The position numbers were made by a program, and so were the translations under genes. From Tomocerus qinae (taxonomy: Eukaryota; Arthropoda; Collembola; Entomobryomorpha; Tomoceridae), in the NCBI GenBank assembly GCA_020055645.1, contig CM034546.1:98270001-98334000 (forward strand): a DNA stretch of 64,000 nt. The letters are read 5' to 3'. This document shows positions 62,654 to 64,000 of the stretch, in pieces (position 1 is the first letter of the stretch; each line of letters opens with the position of its first letter). The notes below the pieces were generated by a model that saw only the letters and a list, made by a program, of their open reading frames with translations, made no database searches and was not told where the DNA came from.

Positions 62654-63623
62654 ATGTCAAAAATGGATGCCACCATCGCTTCTTATCTATTAAAGAACGA
62701 TAAGTAAGTGTAGCTTGTGTTAATTTGGGAATCTTAGGATGAATTATGAATGCCATCAATACAGGTATAAGGTAATTATAAATCTGTTTCTCAGAACGAT
62801 TATAGGAAAGTGTTTATCTCGCTTAGCTGGAAATGAATTATTCAATCTGTTACGTACACAGACCATGTGAAGTAGTTCATTTAAGCGTATTGGCTCTTTA
62901 AGCCCCTAGCAATAACCTTGTGGTATTTGCTGGCTTTCTGCCTATGTACACATTCTACAAAAGTGCATGCTAAAATACGCTATTCTTGTTAGTACTAGTT
63001 GTTATGCACTAGTTTAGCTATAAACCAGAGCTACAGCTTAGTGGAATGTGTATTTACGTATGCGGTAACGAATTGATCCACCATTTCGTTCGACGTATCT
63101 CTAAGGAGGTTGACTTATTAATAGATTAGTACTTTGCCATTTTTCATATACACTCGTAATGGCAATGGCAACTTTATGCATGCCATTAACATTTTCCAAA
63201 CAATTTCGACAAAAAATTCAGGAAAAGGACTCCAATAATAGTTTTATGAGTCATTCCGACAAGCTTTACGATCAAGACATAAAAAACTGGTATTGTATAT
63301 GCTTAACATTATTGATTAGCAAATAAGGTTTCTGTTAACGGGGACAATTAAAAATCAAAAGTTAAGGTGAAGAACAAACTGTAACTGGTACATTTAATGG
63401 CCAGTATGCTTACTTGGTATGCAATATACAAACGAGTAGTTGCGTTTAAAAATTCCAATCATGAATATAATCGACTGTACAAATCTTTATTATACATTCA
63501 CATGCTATATATACTTAATGCATGTACTCACTATGCAGAGGTACAATCGAGTTAGCTACGCCAAAAATTCATTGATCAATTTAACCAATTGGGACTTGAA
63601 ACACTGCAACGATTTGCTCCAAG
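62654..63623 (+). CDS. Candidate 5' part of a gene running off the right edge
   Basis: Two putative exons join in phase 2. Exon 62654-62703 starts MSKMDATIASYLLKND and ends at a strong donor AA|GTAAGTG. Exon 63541-63623 reads YNRVSYAKNSLINLTNWDL then KHCNDLLQ, between acceptor GCAGAG| and donor AAG|GTAGGA. The joined frame is open and plausible. A further in-phase exon may start at 63705 after CAAAACAG and reads to TAA at 63799, or lie beyond the window. I do not recognise the protein. Support is only splice consensus and composition. Confidence 0.3.
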
Positions 63624-64000
63624 GTAGGATCTCTTGTTAAAATGTTTTTAGAAGTTGAAAGGCCCTTTCATTGCTATTGCTGCAATGATTTCCATGCAAA
63701 ACAGGGATTTTCTGGAAAGTTTCAATTCAAAACACATTTCTTGTGCAGGCCTTTAGCGCATTATATTTCCTTGGAGTTGAGTATCAATCCCACCACTAAA
63801 TCATCAGGCAAGACATGACGTAGCAAGTATGTATACAATGATTCATGATGTGTATAGTATCTCTAAAAGAAAGGCTTGATAAATGTAGAAAATGTAAAAC
63901 GATGTAGGTAACTGCGTCAAACTTATAGATGGCTACCACTGCGTAAATAGTATATAATTATGTTTATGGACATACTAACAAAAAGATCTTTATAAAGTCG
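63624..64000. other. Right edge, unresolved
   Basis: Last 380 bases. An open frame at 63705-63799 after an AG could be a terminal exon of the candidate gene to the left; otherwise nothing seen. Confidence 0.3.

Overview
This is a window of nuclear DNA from an animal, almost certainly an arthropod. Genes are split by many short GT-AG introns, intergenic DNA is AT-rich, and the gene set is animal: SWI/SNF subunit, lysosomal acetyltransferase, caspase, calexcitin, axonemal protein, neprilysin. The style (intronless F-box/LRR gene, lineage-specific small secreted families) suggests a non-insect hexapod such as a springtail; that placement is inference. Gene models were built by hand: every intron was checked for donor, acceptor and phase, and protein identity was judged from remembered family landmarks, not from database searches.

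Left part, all on the minus strand: Snr1/SMARCB1 (1058-3695), HGSNAT (4168-7468) and a short-prodomain caspase (9012-10993). A 686-bp hAT-type element with perfect 8-bp target duplications sits in Snr1 intron 1. A 12-kb stretch (11-23 kb) without a supported gene follows, then a plus-strand calexcitin gene (23246-25399).

Middle: a PIERCE1-type ciliary protein (minus, 26823-27963); a 960-bp Mutator-like element with long inverted repeats and 9-bp target duplications (28342-29301); a five-finger C2H2 protein (plus, 30056-31211) tail-to-tail with an intronless F-box/LRR-like gene (minus, 31303-33093).

Right part: a cluster of secreted or surface proteins. Three paralogues of a betagamma-crystallin-like, probably GPI-anchored family lie at 34.0, 52.7 and 54.6 kb. 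Three paralogues of a small cysteine-rich pacifastin-like family lie at 35.7, 44.2 and 45.7 kb. They are interleaved with a 17-exon neprilysin (minus, 37386-41087), a small multi-pass membrane protein (48338-48757) and an orphan secreted protein with a TATA promoter (minus, 49334-50698). Both families keep intron positions and phases exactly, showing duplication within the locus. The last 8 kb is gene-poor, with a possible gene running off the right edge.

The most novel content is the pair of interleaved secreted families, above all the betagamma-crystallin-like proteins. No operon-like or defence-island system is present.
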